Source: Salisediminibacterium halotolerans | Lineage (GTDB): Bacteria; Bacillota; Bacilli; Bacillales; Salisediminibacteriaceae | Direction: 5' to 3' | DNA: 64,000 bases | Assembly: GCF_003814815.1 (NCBI RefSeq) | Contig: NZ_RKQQ01000003.1 | Span: forward strand, 434,001 to 498,000 | Part shown: positions 25,027 through 35,029 of the stretch, piece after piece | Position numbering within the stretch: the first letter of the stretch is position 1 | Layout of the letters: each line of letters begins with the position of its first letter | Notes under the pieces: generated by a model | The model's database searches: none | What the model saw: only the letters and a program-made list of their open reading frames with translations | Told to the model about the DNA's origin: nothing | Position numbers and translations under genes: made by a program

Positions 25027-25725
25027 ATGCTCGGACCGTTTTTTATCGGAATTGTTTTTATTATTATTCATCTGCTTGCAAACAGCATTTTGCCGACCGA
25101 GCGGCTGAAAAGAATTCGTTGGTTTTCATTCTCCGGCGGTTTAGCCGTGTCGTATGTCTTTGTGTATATTTTACCGACACTGCATACCGTTCAACAAGAT
25201 ATTGATGACCCGTTCGCGATGGAGTCGGAAATTTATTTCATCGGACTGCTTGGAGTATTAATGTTTTTTGGCAGTCAGCTGTTTGTCAGACAAAAAACCG
25301 AGTATACGATGTCGTCTTTTTGGCTGCAAATCAGTTTCTACTCGGTATACAATATGATGGTCGCCTACGTTGTTCTTTCGACAGAAGTGACCGGTATTCA
25401 GGCTGTCTTTTACAGTTTTGCCATCGGGATGCACTTTATTGCTGTTGCGCATGATATGTGGCGGGAATTCTCCGATTTGTACAATAAAGTCGGCCGTTAT
25501 ATTTTAGCGCTGGGGATTGTTGCCGGCTGGCTTATTGCTTTGTTTATCGATTTCGTTCCGCTTATGCAGGCATTTATTATCGCGTTTATTTCCGGGGCGA
25601 TGATTTTAAACGTATTTAAATATGAATTGCCCAATGATAATGAATCGCATTTTCCGACGTTCGCTTTTGGCGTTGTTGTCTACACACTGATTACGATGTC
25701 GTTGAAATTTTTCTTTGAATGGTAA
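25027..25725 (+). CDS. Seven-segment integral membrane protein, function unknown
   Basis: A 232-aa protein with about seven hydrophobic segments. It somewhat resembles ZIP-fold proteins (a His pair in GMHFIAVAHDMW and an acidic KYELPNDNE near the C-terminus), but the similarity is too weak to call a metal transporter. The ATG at 25027 follows AAGGAG at 11 bp; an ATG at 24994 lies before that site. It is monocistronic, followed by a bidirectional terminator. Confidence 0.65.
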   Translation: MLGPFFIGIVFIIIHLLANSILPTERLKRIRWFSFSGGLAVSYVFVYILPTLHTVQQDIDDPFAMESEIYFIGLLGVLMFFGSQLFVRQKTEYTMSSFWLQISFYSVYNMMVAYVVLSTEVTGIQAVFYSFAIGMHFIAVAHDMWREFSDLYNKVGRYILALGIVAGWLIALFIDFVPLMQAFIIAFISGAMILNVFKYELPNDNESHFPTFAFGVVVYTLITMSLKFFFEW

Positions 25726-25755
25726 AGCGCCGCAGGTAATGCGCGTGACCATGGC

Positions 25756-25806
25756 AAAAAAAGCTGCCTCATCGGCCGGATTTTTCCGGCTGGAGGCAGC
25801 TTTTTT
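25756..25806. terminator. Bidirectional intrinsic terminator
   Basis: AAAAAA-AGCTGCCTC ... GAGGCAGCT-TTTTT with a further inner stem CGGCCGGA / TCCGGCTG. A-run and T-run on either side serve both the membrane-protein gene (+) and ilvE (-). Confidence 0.9.
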
Positions 25807-25815
25807 AATGCCGTG

Positions 25816-26886
25816 CTACACTTCTGTAACCCAGTTGAAATGGTCTTTGACAGTCCCGGTTTGAATCCCGGTGAGAGTGTCATAAAGTGCTTTGGTTAAT
25901 TCGCCGGTTTCGCCGTCTTGTACCTGATATTGCGTCTCGTCGATCGTAAACGCGCCGATCGGCGAGACAACAGCTGCGGTTCCGGCCCCGAAAGCTTCTT
26001 CCAACTTGCCTTGACGGTGCGACTCAATGACTTCGTCAATCGTAATTTTCCGCTCAGTGACGGGCACGCCCCACGATTGCAGCAATTCGATGATCGATTT
26101 TCTTGTAACCCCTTCCAAGATGCTTCCGCTCAGCGACGGAGTGATGACTTCGCCGTTAATCTTAAAGAAAATATTCATACTGCCGACTTCTTCAACGTAT
26201 TTTTTTTCAACTGCATCGAGCCAAAGTACTTGGGCATGACCGGAATTCGAAGCTTTTTCCTGAGCATTGTAGCCGGCGGAATAATTGCCGCCGGTTTTAG
26301 CCATGCCGGTTCCCCCTTGAGCAGCACGGGTATATTCTTTTTCGACTTTAATTTTCACCGGATTGATCCCTTCCGGGTAATAAGAGCCGACCGGCGATAA
26401 TATGACAAACAGCTGATAGGAATGGGACGGGTGCACGCCTAAGTTGGGCTCGGTTCCGATAATAAACGGGCGGATGTACAGCGATGTGCCCGGTTCGCCG
26501 GGAACCCAGTCTTTTTCAATTTCGATCAGCTGTTTAATGTATTCGAGCATTTCTTCTTCGTTAAAAGAGGGGATACTCATCCGTTCATTCGACCGGTTCA
26601 TCCGCTTCATGTTTTCTTCAGGGCGAAAAAGTAAAATTTCGTTGTCGGCGCTGCGGTAGGCTTTGAGCCCTTCAAACACCGATTGGCCGTAATGAAAAAT
26701 CATTGACGCCGGGTCGAGCGAGATCTTTTCGTATGGCCGAACTTGCGGCTGATGCCAGCCGTTTTCCTCCGTATAGTGCATTGTAAACATGTGATCTGTG
26801 AACATGCGTCCAAAGATTAACTCGTTAGGATCCGGCTTTTCTTTTTTTGTCGGTGCTTCAATCCACTCTAATTTTTTAACTGTCAT
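25816..26886 (-). CDS. ilvE: Branched-chain amino acid aminotransferase
   Basis: A 356-aa class IV PLP aminotransferase that makes or degrades leucine, isoleucine and valine by transfer with 2-oxoglutarate. The PLP lysine lies in AKTGGNYSAGYNAQ, with GTAAVVSPIG near the C-terminus. Length matches the B. subtilis YwaA/YbgE group (about 356-363 aa). GAGGAGTGA lies upstream of the ATG. The upstream 145 bp hold no element I can name. Confidence 0.93.
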   Translation of the reverse strand: MTVKKLEWIEAPTKKEKPDPNELIFGRMFTDHMFTMHYTEENGWHQPQVRPYEKISLDPASMIFHYGQSVFEGLKAYRSADNEILLFRPEENMKRMNRSNERMSIPSFNEEEMLEYIKQLIEIEKDWVPGEPGTSLYIRPFIIGTEPNLGVHPSHSYQLFVILSPVGSYYPEGINPVKIKVEKEYTRAAQGGTGMAKTGGNYSAGYNAQEKASNSGHAQVLWLDAVEKKYVEEVGSMNIFFKINGEVITPSLSGSILEGVTRKSIIELLQSWGVPVTERKITIDEVIESHRQGKLEEAFGAGTAAVVSPIGAFTIDETQYQVQDGETGELTKALYDTLTGIQTGTVKDHFNWVTEV

Positions 26887-27030
26887 ACGTCTGCGTCACT
26901 CCTCTAATTTCTTTGCGCGCCTCGGTTTTTGCTTGCAAACCGATCTTCCGTATTGCTTTAACGCGTTAGTGTGCACCCATTCTATCATATCTTGTTTTGC
27001 ACAGACAGCTTTTTTAACCGAATTTACCGA

Positions 27031-28416
27031 TTATTCCGTCTTTTTTTCCAGCGTCCGGCCCGCTTGTTTCAGTTGCTCTTTGACAGCTGTTTCTGAAGTG
27101 CCGCCTTCGCTCGTGCGTGCATTCATCACTGACCGAGGCTCGAGCACAGAAAAGATATCTTCTTCAAATGACGTGTGAAATGCTTGAAATTCTTCTAATG
27201 TTAAGTCGAGCAAGTATTTGTTTTCGTTAAGACCGTAAAGAACAATTTTTCCGATCACTTCATGAGCTTCACGGAAAGGCAGCCCTTTATTAACGAGGTA
27301 ATCAGCGATATCCGTCGCGTTGGAGTAATCCGTATGAACCGCGCGCTGCATCGTTTCTCGGTTTACCGTCATCGAAGCAATCATCGGCGCGAGCATATCA
27401 AGAGCGGTTTCAACGGTGTGTACCGTATCAAACATACCTTCTTTATCTTCTTGCATATCTTTGTTATAAGCGAGGGGAAGCCCTTTAAGCACCGTCAACA
27501 ATCCGACGAGATTGCCGTTAACTCTCCCTGTTCGCGCGCGCAGCAGTTCCGGAACATCGGGATTTTTCTTTTGCGGCATAATACTTGAACCTGTGCAAAA
27601 GGAGTCATCCAGTTCGATAAAACTGAACTCTTCGCTCATCCAGATCACAAATTCTTCAGACAGCCGGGAAATATGTGTCATGATCAAACTTGCCGCCGAC
27701 ATGAATTCGACGATGAAGTCGCGGTCGCTGACCGCATCCATGCTGTTAGGGTAGACAGCTTCAAATCCAAGCCGCCGCGCCGTATCTTCCCGGTCGATCG
27801 GAAATGTTGTGCCGGCGAGGGCACCTGCTCCGAGCGGAGACCAGCTGATCCGTTTTAAACTGTCATTTAACCGGCCGTAATCGCGTTCGAACATCCAAAA
27901 GTAAGCGAGCATATGATGGGCAAACGAAATCGGCTGCGCCCGCTGCAAATGAGTATACCCCGGCAAAATGGTGTCGGTATGCTCGCCGGAAAGATCATAG
28001 ATTGCCTGTTGCACATCGGCGAGTTTTGTCATGATCTGTTCAGTTTTGTTCAGTAAATAGAGATGCATATCTGTCGCGACCTGATCATTTCGGCTTCTTC
28101 CGGTGTGAAGTTTTCCGCCGACGGCGCCGATTTCATCAATCAAGTGTTTCTCAATATTCATATGAATATCTTCGTGTTCGGGCGAAAATGACAGTTGTCC
28201 GTCGCGCAGTTTTTTCTGGACAGTAAACAGACCCTGTTCAATTTGCGCTGCCTCATGTTTTGTTAAAATCCCTTGTGATTCGAGCATGTAAACATGCGCC
28301 AGGCTGCCTTCAATGTCTTGTTCTGCGAGCTTGTAATCAAACCCGATTGATGCCGTTTCTTTCTCAACAATTTTATTCGTTTCTTTCGTAAACCGGCCGC
28401 CCCACAATTTTGACAC
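27031..28416 (-). CDS. argH: Argininosuccinate lyase
   Basis: A 461-aa enzyme of the fumarase/aspartase superfamily that splits argininosuccinate into arginine and fumarate, the last step of arginine synthesis. The signature [12 protein letters not shown] is present. GTG start after GGGGGGAG. It follows argG by 66 bp and is presumably cotranscribed with it. No clear terminator is seen in the 144 bp before ilvE. Confidence 0.96.
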   Translation of the reverse strand: MSKLWGGRFTKETNKIVEKETASIGFDYKLAEQDIEGSLAHVYMLESQGILTKHEAAQIEQGLFTVQKKLRDGQLSFSPEHEDIHMNIEKHLIDEIGAVGGKLHTGRSRNDQVATDMHLYLLNKTEQIMTKLADVQQAIYDLSGEHTDTILPGYTHLQRAQPISFAHHMLAYFWMFERDYGRLNDSLKRISWSPLGAGALAGTTFPIDREDTARRLGFEAVYPNSMDAVSDRDFIVEFMSAASLIMTHISRLSEEFVIWMSEEFSFIELDDSFCTGSSIMPQKKNPDVPELLRARTGRVNGNLVGLLTVLKGLPLAYNKDMQEDKEGMFDTVHTVETALDMLAPMIASMTVNRETMQRAVHTDYSNATDIADYLVNKGLPFREAHEVIGKIVLYGLNENKYLLDLTLEEFQAFHTSFEEDIFSVLEPRSVMNARTSEGGTSETAVKEQLKQAGRTLEKKTE

Positions 28417-28482
28417 GGTTTGCTCCCCCCTTATCGAATTGAAGAAAAGGTGCAGATTGCTCTACACCTTTTCCATCGCTCA

Positions 28483-29706
28483 TTATTTGCTTGGATTTGC
28501 CGCTTCCGGTTCCTTTTTGTGAACTTCTGAATACGTTTTCGTCGTCAGTCCCCACAGTTTAATAAATCCTTCGGCAGCGTAGTGATCAAAAGCGTCCCCT
28601 TTAGAATACGTCGCGAGCTCTTCGTTGTAAAGGCTGTTTTCGGAATGACGCGCGACGACCATGTGCGTGCCTTTCCAAAGCTTCACTTTGATTTTCCCGT
28701 TGACATCTTTTTGTGTCTCATCAATAAATGCTTCCAACGCGTTTTTGATCGGCGAATACCAAAGGCCGTCATAGACGAGCTGGGTCATTTTTTGATCGAT
28801 GTTGACTTTATACTGGGTTACTTCTTTTGGCAATGTTAAAAATTCGAGTTCTTTGTGCGCATTGATTAAAATCAGCGCAGCCGGTGTTTCATAAACTTCA
28901 CGCGCTTTAATGCCGACGAGTCGATTTTCGATATGGTCGATCCGGCCGATCCCGTGTTTGCCGCCGATAACATTCAACTCTTTGATCAGTTCGGCTAAGG
29001 ACATCGACTGTCCGTTTAACGCTGTCGGTTCGCCGTTAACAAAGTCGATTTCAACGTATTCCGGCTCGTCAGGAGCATCAGCGATTGATGCCGTCCAATC
29101 AAACGCTTCTTCCGGCGCTTCGTTCCAAGTATTTTCGAGTACGCCGGCTTCGCAGGCTCTGCCCCAAATATTAGCATCGATCGAATACGGCTTTTCCAAG
29201 TTTACAGGAATTTCAATGTTTTTTTCCTTCGCGTAAGCAATTTCTTCCTCGCGGTTCATCCCCCATTCACGCACCGGCGCGATGACTTCTAAGTCCGGGT
29301 TGAGCGCTTGAATCGATACCTCAAAGCGAACCTGGTCATTGCCTTTGCCTGTGCAGCCGTGGGCGACCGCTACAGCGCCCTCTTGTTCGGCAACTTCTAC
29401 GAGGAGCTTTGAAATTAGCGGCCGTGACAGCGCAGACGACAGCGGATATTTTCCTTCATACATCGTGTTGGCTTTCAATGCCGGCATTAAATAATTTTTT
29501 GCTAAAAGTTCTTTCGCATCGATAATGACGGCTTTTGATGCGCCGACTTCATAAGCTTTCTCTTTCAGTTGATTTAAATCTTTGCCTTCGCCGATCTCAA
29601 GACCGAGCGCAATCACATCATAATCGTATTGCTCCTGTAAATATTTTATGCATACAGATGTATCAAGGCCACCTGAATAAGCTAAAACGACTTTTCCCTT
29701 ACTCAT
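28483..29706 (-). CDS. argG: Argininosuccinate synthase
   Basis: A 407-aa ATP-dependent enzyme that joins citrulline and aspartate. The N-terminal P-loop-like [11 protein letters not shown] binds ATP, and [14 protein letters not shown] is the family signature. I chose the ATG at 29706, with AGGAGAG upstream; a TTG lies two codons earlier. ARG-box-like sites lie within 60 bp upstream, so argGH seems to be its own ArgR/AhrC-controlled unit behind argF. Confidence 0.96.
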   Translation of the reverse strand: MSKGKVVLAYSGGLDTSVCIKYLQEQYDYDVIALGLEIGEGKDLNQLKEKAYEVGASKAVIIDAKELLAKNYLMPALKANTMYEGKYPLSSALSRPLISKLLVEVAEQEGAVAVAHGCTGKGNDQVRFEVSIQALNPDLEVIAPVREWGMNREEEIAYAKEKNIEIPVNLEKPYSIDANIWGRACEAGVLENTWNEAPEEAFDWTASIADAPDEPEYVEIDFVNGEPTALNGQSMSLAELIKELNVIGGKHGIGRIDHIENRLVGIKAREVYETPAALILINAHKELEFLTLPKEVTQYKVNIDQKMTQLVYDGLWYSPIKNALEAFIDETQKDVNGKIKVKLWKGTHMVVARHSENSLYNEELATYSKGDAFDHYAAEGFIKLWGLTTKTYSEVHKKEPEAANPSK

Positions 29707-29725
29707 TAACAATCTCTCCTCTGAT

Positions 29726-29742
29726 CAGTATTTTTATCTATA
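29726..29742 (-). promoter_or_regulatory. ARG-box-like site 1 upstream of argG
   Basis: An AT-rich imperfect palindrome, TATAGATAAAAATACTG on the minus strand, close to the ArgR/AhrC operator pattern. It is adjacent to a stronger site at 29745-29762. Confidence 0.45.
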
Positions 29743-29744
29743 CT

Positions 29745-29762
29745 AACGTATTTTTATACATC
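29745..29762 (-). promoter_or_regulatory. ARG-box-like site 2 upstream of argG
   Basis: ATGTATAAAAATACGT is nearly palindromic with the central A/T tract of ArgR/AhrC ARG boxes. ArgR hexamers usually bind paired boxes, and the two sites here are separated by 2 bp. Confidence 0.55.
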
Positions 29763-29782
29763 TGTCTACAAAAAAATTAAAT

Positions 29783-30706
29783 TTACAGCAACTTTTTTAA
29801 TAATGCTTTTTGCGCGTGCATCCGGTTCTCTGCCTCTTCAAATACGAATGAGCGCGGCCCGTCAATAATCGAGGCGCTGACTTCTTCTCCTCTGTGGGCA
29901 GGCAAGCAATGCAAAAACATGTAATTCGGGGCAGCGGAAGAAACGAGAGCGACGTTCACTTGATACTCGGCAAACTTTTCTATCCGTTCGGCTTCTTCCG
30001 TTTCATTGCCCATACTGGCCCATACATCGGTAAGAATGACGTCAGCATCGGTAATTGCAGCGGCAGGATCATGCGAAAACTGAAAGGAGCCGCCGTTTGT
30101 TTCATGAAGACTGTGCACTTTGTTTGTAATATCCGCTGACGGTTCGTACCCTTCCGGACTGGCGACGTGCATATTCATACCCATTAATGCAGCGCCTTCC
30201 ATCAAAGAGTGCGTCATATTATTGTAGCCGTCACCGATAAAACACATCGTTAATCCCGTTAAGTCTCCTTTTTCTTCGCGTATCGTCATGAGATCGGCGA
30301 GCACTTGGCAAGGGTGGTGCTCATCGGTTAAGCCGTTAATGATCGGCACCTCGGCATAATGAGCAAATTCCTCTATTCCGCTGTGTGCAAACGTACGGAT
30401 CATCAATCCGTCGACGTAACGGGAGAGCACATTGGCTGTGTCATGAATCGACTCGCCGCGGCCGAGCTGAATGTCGCGGTGACTGAGAAACAGGGCATGA
30501 CCGCCTAACTGCATCATGCCTGCTTCAAAAGACACACGGGTACGCGTGGATGATTTTTCAAAAATCATTCCGAGCGTTTTGCCGGAGAGATCATCATGGT
30601 TGATCCCGCTTTTGCGTTCATGCTTTAACTTGATCGCTTCATCAATCAGTTCCAGCGTTTCTTCCTTTGTAAAATCCGTCACAGTTAAATAATCACGTTT
30701 AGTCAT
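29783..30706 (-). CDS. argF: Ornithine carbamoyltransferase
   Basis: A 307-aa enzyme that makes citrulline from ornithine and carbamoyl phosphate. The carbamoyl-phosphate motif SSTRTRVSFE and the HCLPAHRG motif are both intact, as is FHHPCQ-equivalent DEHHPCQ. It overlaps carB by 8 bp and ends the argCJBD-carAB-argF operon. No separate terminator is visible before the argG control region. Confidence 0.96.
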   Translation of the reverse strand: MTKRDYLTVTDFTKEETLELIDEAIKLKHERKSGINHDDLSGKTLGMIFEKSSTRTRVSFEAGMMQLGGHALFLSHRDIQLGRGESIHDTANVLSRYVDGLMIRTFAHSGIEEFAHYAEVPIINGLTDEHHPCQVLADLMTIREEKGDLTGLTMCFIGDGYNNMTHSLMEGAALMGMNMHVASPEGYEPSADITNKVHSLHETNGGSFQFSHDPAAAITDADVILTDVWASMGNETEEAERIEKFAEYQVNVALVSSAAPNYMFLHCLPAHRGEEVSASIIDGPRSFVFEEAENRMHAQKALLKKLL

Positions 30707-33700
30707 TTAAATTCACCTCGGGGTCGGCTGTTATCGATGCTGCTAAATAGCGGTGCAATGCTTGCGGCCGTTCATTGACATCATCGGCAATTAAAACATC
30801 AGACATCGCTTTAAACGTATCGAGACTGGTGAAATACGGAACATCAAAACGGACGGCCAGTTCACGAATAAAAAACCCTGTTTTTTCTTTTTGTCTGCCT
30901 TGACTGGCAATGTTTAAGACGATGTGCGGCGGATATTCTTTAAAGAGCGTGCTTAATTCTTTTTTCGTACGGTAAATATGATCGGCCGGATACCCTTGTA
31001 CACTGAGCCACTCGGCGGTTCCTTCTGTGGCAAAAATCGTCACCGGACTGTTCAAGAGCGCTTGAATATACGGTTTAGCGTCATCCTTCATCCGGTCGCT
31101 CAAGGATAAAAATACCCGCCATTTATCCTCTTCCGGATCTTTTTTCGGTTTCATTGCATGGAACGCTTTAGCCATTGCCCGTTCTTTCGACGTTGACAAA
31201 CCGATTAATTCCCCGGTTGATTTCATTTCAGGACCGAGCACATGATCGACGCCCTTTAGTTTCGGTGCGGAAAATACCGGCGCTTTGACCGTATAAAAAT
31301 TCGGCTCCTTCATCAAGTCCGTCTCTTTGACCGTCTCGTTCAGCGGTATCCCCAGCTGAGACTGGACAGCATGCTCAATCATCTTCACGCCGGTAACTTT
31401 GCTCATGATCGGCACCGTCCGGGACGAGCGCGGGTTGACTTCTAAAACGTAAATGGTTCCTTGATGAAGCACGAATTGAATGTTCATCATCCCGATGACA
31501 TCCGCTTCTTTTGCAATCGTGCGGCTGATTTCGGTAATTTTATTTTTTTCAGCCGCTGTTAACGATACCGATGGAAAAATCGTTACGCTGTCGCCGGAAT
31601 GTACACCCGCTTTTTCCAAGTGTTCGAAAATTCCCGGTATCACGATATCATTGCCGTCGGAAATAACATCGACTTCACACTCTTTACCGGGGACGTACTG
31701 ATCGACCAACAGCGGCCAGCAACGGTCGGCAGTGTCTTCTTGAATACGTTCGGAGTAAGCGATCAGTTCATCATCATCGTAGCAAATAAACATCGATTGC
31801 CCGCCGATGACGTAAGAAGGCCTGATTAACACAGGGTACCCGAGCTTTTTAGCTTCAGCGAGCAGTTGGTTCGATTCGTAAGCGATCGAGCCGGTAATGT
31901 GGTCAATGCCGTATTCGTTCAGCATTTGATAAAACTGATCGCGGTCTTCTAACCGGTCGATGTTCGCCGGTGATGTGCCGAGGACATGAAATCCGAGTTT
32001 TTTGAGCGAATCGGCAAGATTGATCGCTGTTTGCCCGCCGAACTGAACAATGACGCCGTCGATATTTTCCGTCCGGGCAACGGAATAAACGTCTTCCAGC
32101 GCAAGCGGCTCGAAATAAAGACGGTCGGCGACGGTATAATCAGTGCTGACCGTTTCAGGATTGTTGTTAATCACGATCGCTTCATGCCCGAGCTTTTTGA
32201 CAGCTTCTGCAGCGTGCACAGAGCAATAATCAAACTCAATCCCTTGGCCGATTCGGATCGGACCGGATCCGAGCACAAGAATCCGCTTTTTGTTCCCTTC
32301 TCTTACAGCTTCATCTCTGCCTTGCCATGTTGAATAATAATAAGGAGTTTCGGCATCAAATTCTCCGGCGCATGTATCAACGAGTTTATAAGCCGGATTC
32401 AAGCCGAACGATTCATAAATTTCCCGCAAATGGGCAAAAGACATGTCGAGCGTGTCAGCAATCCACTCGTCACTGATGTTTAAGCGTTTGATCTTTTTCA
32501 ATGTTTCTTCGGTTAAAATCGTATGCTGCTTGTGTCGAATCTCTTCTTCCATCATTACGATATTGTTCACTTTTCGTAAAAACCAGCGGTCAATCTCAGT
32601 GATTTGATGCAAATCATCTTCAGAGTTTCCGCGCCGGATCGCCTCACTGATAACGAAAAGGCGCTGATCGTTCGGTTTTTTAAGGTGTTCTTCGATCCAC
32701 GCATCGTCTTTTAGCTTCATGCCGGGGAGCTGAACTGACAATGTATTTTGTTCCAGTGAACGGACGGCTTTGTTCAGCGCACCTTCGAAAGTCCGGTCGA
32801 TCGCCATTACTTCTCCGGTTGCTTTCATTTGCGTCCCAAGCTCACGGTCTGCTTCGGGAAATTTATCAAATGGAAAGCGGGGAAGCTTAACGACAATGTA
32901 ATCCAGCGCCGGTTCAAAAGAAGCGTATGTGCTTCCGGTAATCGGATTAATAATTTCATCAAGCGCATAGCCGAGGGCACACTTTGCCGCGATTCTTGCA
33001 ATCGGATAGCCGGTTGCTTTACTTGCAAGCGCAGACGAGCGGCTCACACGCGGATTCACTTCAATAATGACATAATTTCCGGTTGCAGGCTCAACGGCAA
33101 ATTGAATATTGCATCCCCCGACGACATTTAAAGCGCGGATGACATTTAATGAAGCGCTCCGCAGAATTTGGTATTCATTGTCTGTCAATGTTTGCGAAGG
33201 AGCTGTGACGATCGAATCGCCGGTATGAACACCGACCGGATCCATATTTTCCATGTTGCAGACGATCGTGCACGTATCGTTATGATCGCGCATCACTTCG
33301 TATTCAACTTCTTTCCAGCCTTTGATGCTTTTCTCGACGAGCACTTGATGAATCGGGCTTAAGTGCAGGGCGTGTTTTAACATTGAGCGCAGTTCCTCTT
33401 CATTGTAGCAAAACCCTCCGCCGGCGCCGCCGAGGGTATACGCCGGACGAAGAATGACCGGATAACCGATTTGTTCAACGAATCTGATGCCTTCGTCGAC
33501 GCTTTCTACGATATGGGACTCAGCAATCGGCTCGTTTACCTCGATCATTAATTCACGGAAAAGGTCGCGATCTTCCCCGCGCCGAATCGCTTCAACGGAT
33601 GTGCCGAGCAGCTTAACATTGTATTTTTCAAACAGACCGCTGTTGTAACAGTCAACGGTTACATTGAGTCCTGTTTGCCCGCCGAGTGTTCCGATCATGC

Positions 33701-33953
33701 CGTCAGGTTTTTCTTGTTGAAAAATGTACTCGACAGATTGAGCGGTCAAAGGTTCAAAGTATACACTATCGGCAATCGTGTCATCAGTCATGATCGTCGC
33801 CGGGTTGTTGTTGAGCAGAACAACCTCAATCCCTTCTTCTTTGAGGGCGAGACAAGCTTGAGTTCCGGCGTAATCAAACTCAGCAGCCTGGCCGATAACG
33901 ATCGGTCCAGATCCGACGACTAACACTTTTTTTATGCTTCCATGCTCTCCCAT
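30699..33953 (-). CDS. carB: Carbamoyl phosphate synthase, large subunit (arginine operon)
   Basis: A 1084-aa synthetase with two homologous ATP-grasp halves (each starting with KxVLVxGSGPIxIGQ, near residues 9 and 560) and a C-terminal MGS-type domain. It makes carbamoyl phosphate from bicarbonate, ATP and glutamine-derived ammonia. Its place inside the arg operon marks it as the arginine-linked copy; a pyrimidine copy would be elsewhere. The ATG at 33953 follows GGGAGGA by 7 bp and overlaps carA by 22 bp. Confidence 0.96.
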   Translation of the reverse strand: MGEHGSIKKVLVVGSGPIVIGQAAEFDYAGTQACLALKEEGIEVVLLNNNPATIMTDDTIADSVYFEPLTAQSVEYIFQQEKPDGMIGTLGGQTGLNVTVDCYNSGLFEKYNVKLLGTSVEAIRRGEDRDLFRELMIEVNEPIAESHIVESVDEGIRFVEQIGYPVILRPAYTLGGAGGGFCYNEEELRSMLKHALHLSPIHQVLVEKSIKGWKEVEYEVMRDHNDTCTIVCNMENMDPVGVHTGDSIVTAPSQTLTDNEYQILRSASLNVIRALNVVGGCNIQFAVEPATGNYVIIEVNPRVSRSSALASKATGYPIARIAAKCALGYALDEIINPITGSTYASFEPALDYIVVKLPRFPFDKFPEADRELGTQMKATGEVMAIDRTFEGALNKAVRSLEQNTLSVQLPGMKLKDDAWIEEHLKKPNDQRLFVISEAIRRGNSEDDLHQITEIDRWFLRKVNNIVMMEEEIRHKQHTILTEETLKKIKRLNISDEWIADTLDMSFAHLREIYESFGLNPAYKLVDTCAGEFDAETPYYYSTWQGRDEAVREGNKKRILVLGSGPIRIGQGIEFDYCSVHAAEAVKKLGHEAIVINNNPETVSTDYTVADRLYFEPLALEDVYSVARTENIDGVIVQFGGQTAINLADSLKKLGFHVLGTSPANIDRLEDRDQFYQMLNEYGIDHITGSIAYESNQLLAEAKKLGYPVLIRPSYVIGGQSMFICYDDDELIAYSERIQEDTADRCWPLLVDQYVPGKECEVDVISDGNDIVIPGIFEHLEKAGVHSGDSVTIFPSVSLTAAEKNKITEISRTIAKEADVIGMMNIQFVLHQGTIYVLEVNPRSSRTVPIMSKVTGVKMIEHAVQSQLGIPLNETVKETDLMKEPNFYTVKAPVFSAPKLKGVDHVLGPEMKSTGELIGLSTSKERAMAKAFHAMKPKKDPEEDKWRVFLSLSDRMKDDAKPYIQALLNSPVTIFATEGTAEWLSVQGYPADHIYRTKKELSTLFKEYPPHIVLNIASQGRQKEKTGFFIRELAVRFDVPYFTSLDTFKAMSDVLIADDVNERPQALHRYLAASITADPEVNLND

Positions 33954-35029
33954 AACGAAAGTCCTCCCATATTTACTGTATCGATAAATTGATTAAAAAT
34001 GTAAGCTGTGTCGTTCGGTCCCGGGTGGGCTTCCGGGTGGAATTGAACGCCGATCATCGGCAAATGCTTGTGCTTAAATCCTTCGACTGTGCCGTCGTTA
34101 ACATTTTTTAAGAAAAAGAAAAAATCATCGGAGTTGATCGAATTAAACTCGACTTCGTAGCCGTGATTTTGCGAGGTCATCCACACTTTTCCGGTTTCGA
34201 TATCTTTGACGGGGTGGTTTCCGCCGCGGTGGCCAAACTTCATTTTCTTCGTTTTTGCTCCGTGTGCGAGTGCTGTGACTTGATGACCAAGGCAAATACC
34301 GAGCGTCGGATAAGTTAAGCTGAGCTCTTTTATATCTGAAAAGATCGGAGTCAGTTCCATCGGATCTCCCGGTCCGTTGCTTAAAACAATCCCGTCCGGG
34401 GCGAGCCGGTGAATCTCATTCGCCGGAGTGTCAAAGGGAACGACAGTAACGGCGGCATCCTGCTGCAACAGCGCATTTAAAATCGAGTGCTTATGGCCAA
34501 AATCAAGCAGCACGATATGCGGTCCGTCTGCTGAATCGTAGGAAGTATGATCAACTTCGGCTGCTTGTTTCACATAGCGGCCGTCTTTCGGCGGTTTTTT
34601 GAGTGATTCGGGTTTAACGAGTTCGGGGTTTTTGGTTAACACCGCGGTCACTGTGCCATGACGACGAATTTGCATGACAATCTCCCGCGTGTCGACGCCT
34701 TCTAATCCGGGGATGCCTTGCCGGACCAGTTCATCCTCAAAGGTGGACTTTGCCCCGGCGTGATTCGGTTCTTTGCAAAGCTCATTCATAATCACTGCCG
34801 AAGCCTGAATTTGGTTGCTTTCCGCATCGTTTTTCTGCCAACCGTAGTTGCCGATAAGCGGATACGTAAACGTTAATATTTGCCCTGTATAAGAAGGGTC
34901 TGTCACCATCTCTTGATAACCGGTCATGCTTGTATTAAACACGAGCTCGCCGGAAATATCTGTATCGGCGCCAATCCAGTTTCCTGTAAAAACATCGCCT
35001 GTTTCCAACACTAAATAGCCCATTGTCAT
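33932..35029 (-). CDS. carA: Carbamoyl phosphate synthase, small (glutaminase) subunit
   Basis: A 365-aa subunit that supplies ammonia to CarB. An N-terminal CarA domain is followed by a class I glutamine amidotransferase domain with nucleophile LGICLGHQ and catalytic His-Glu in QFHPEAHPGP. GGAGG precedes the ATG; it overlaps the argD stop by 4 bp. Confidence 0.96.
   Translation of the reverse strand: MTMGYLVLETGDVFTGNWIGADTDISGELVFNTSMTGYQEMVTDPSYTGQILTFTYPLIGNYGWQKNDAESNQIQASAVIMNELCKEPNHAGAKSTFEDELVRQGIPGLEGVDTREIVMQIRRHGTVTAVLTKNPELVKPESLKKPPKDGRYVKQAAEVDHTSYDSADGPHIVLLDFGHKHSILNALLQQDAAVTVVPFDTPANEIHRLAPDGIVLSNGPGDPMELTPIFSDIKELSLTYPTLGICLGHQVTALAHGAKTKKMKFGHRGGNHPVKDIETGKVWMTSQNHGYEVEFNSINSDDFFFFLKNVNDGTVEGFKHKHLPMIGVQFHPEAHPGPNDTAYIFNQFIDTVNMGGLSLWESMEA

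Noticed and set aside
29750-29775. TGTAGACAGA near the argG promoter as a lone end of the terminator-targeting element
   Set aside because: Only the short core matches, there is no partner end or duplication, and it lies within AT-rich control DNA.
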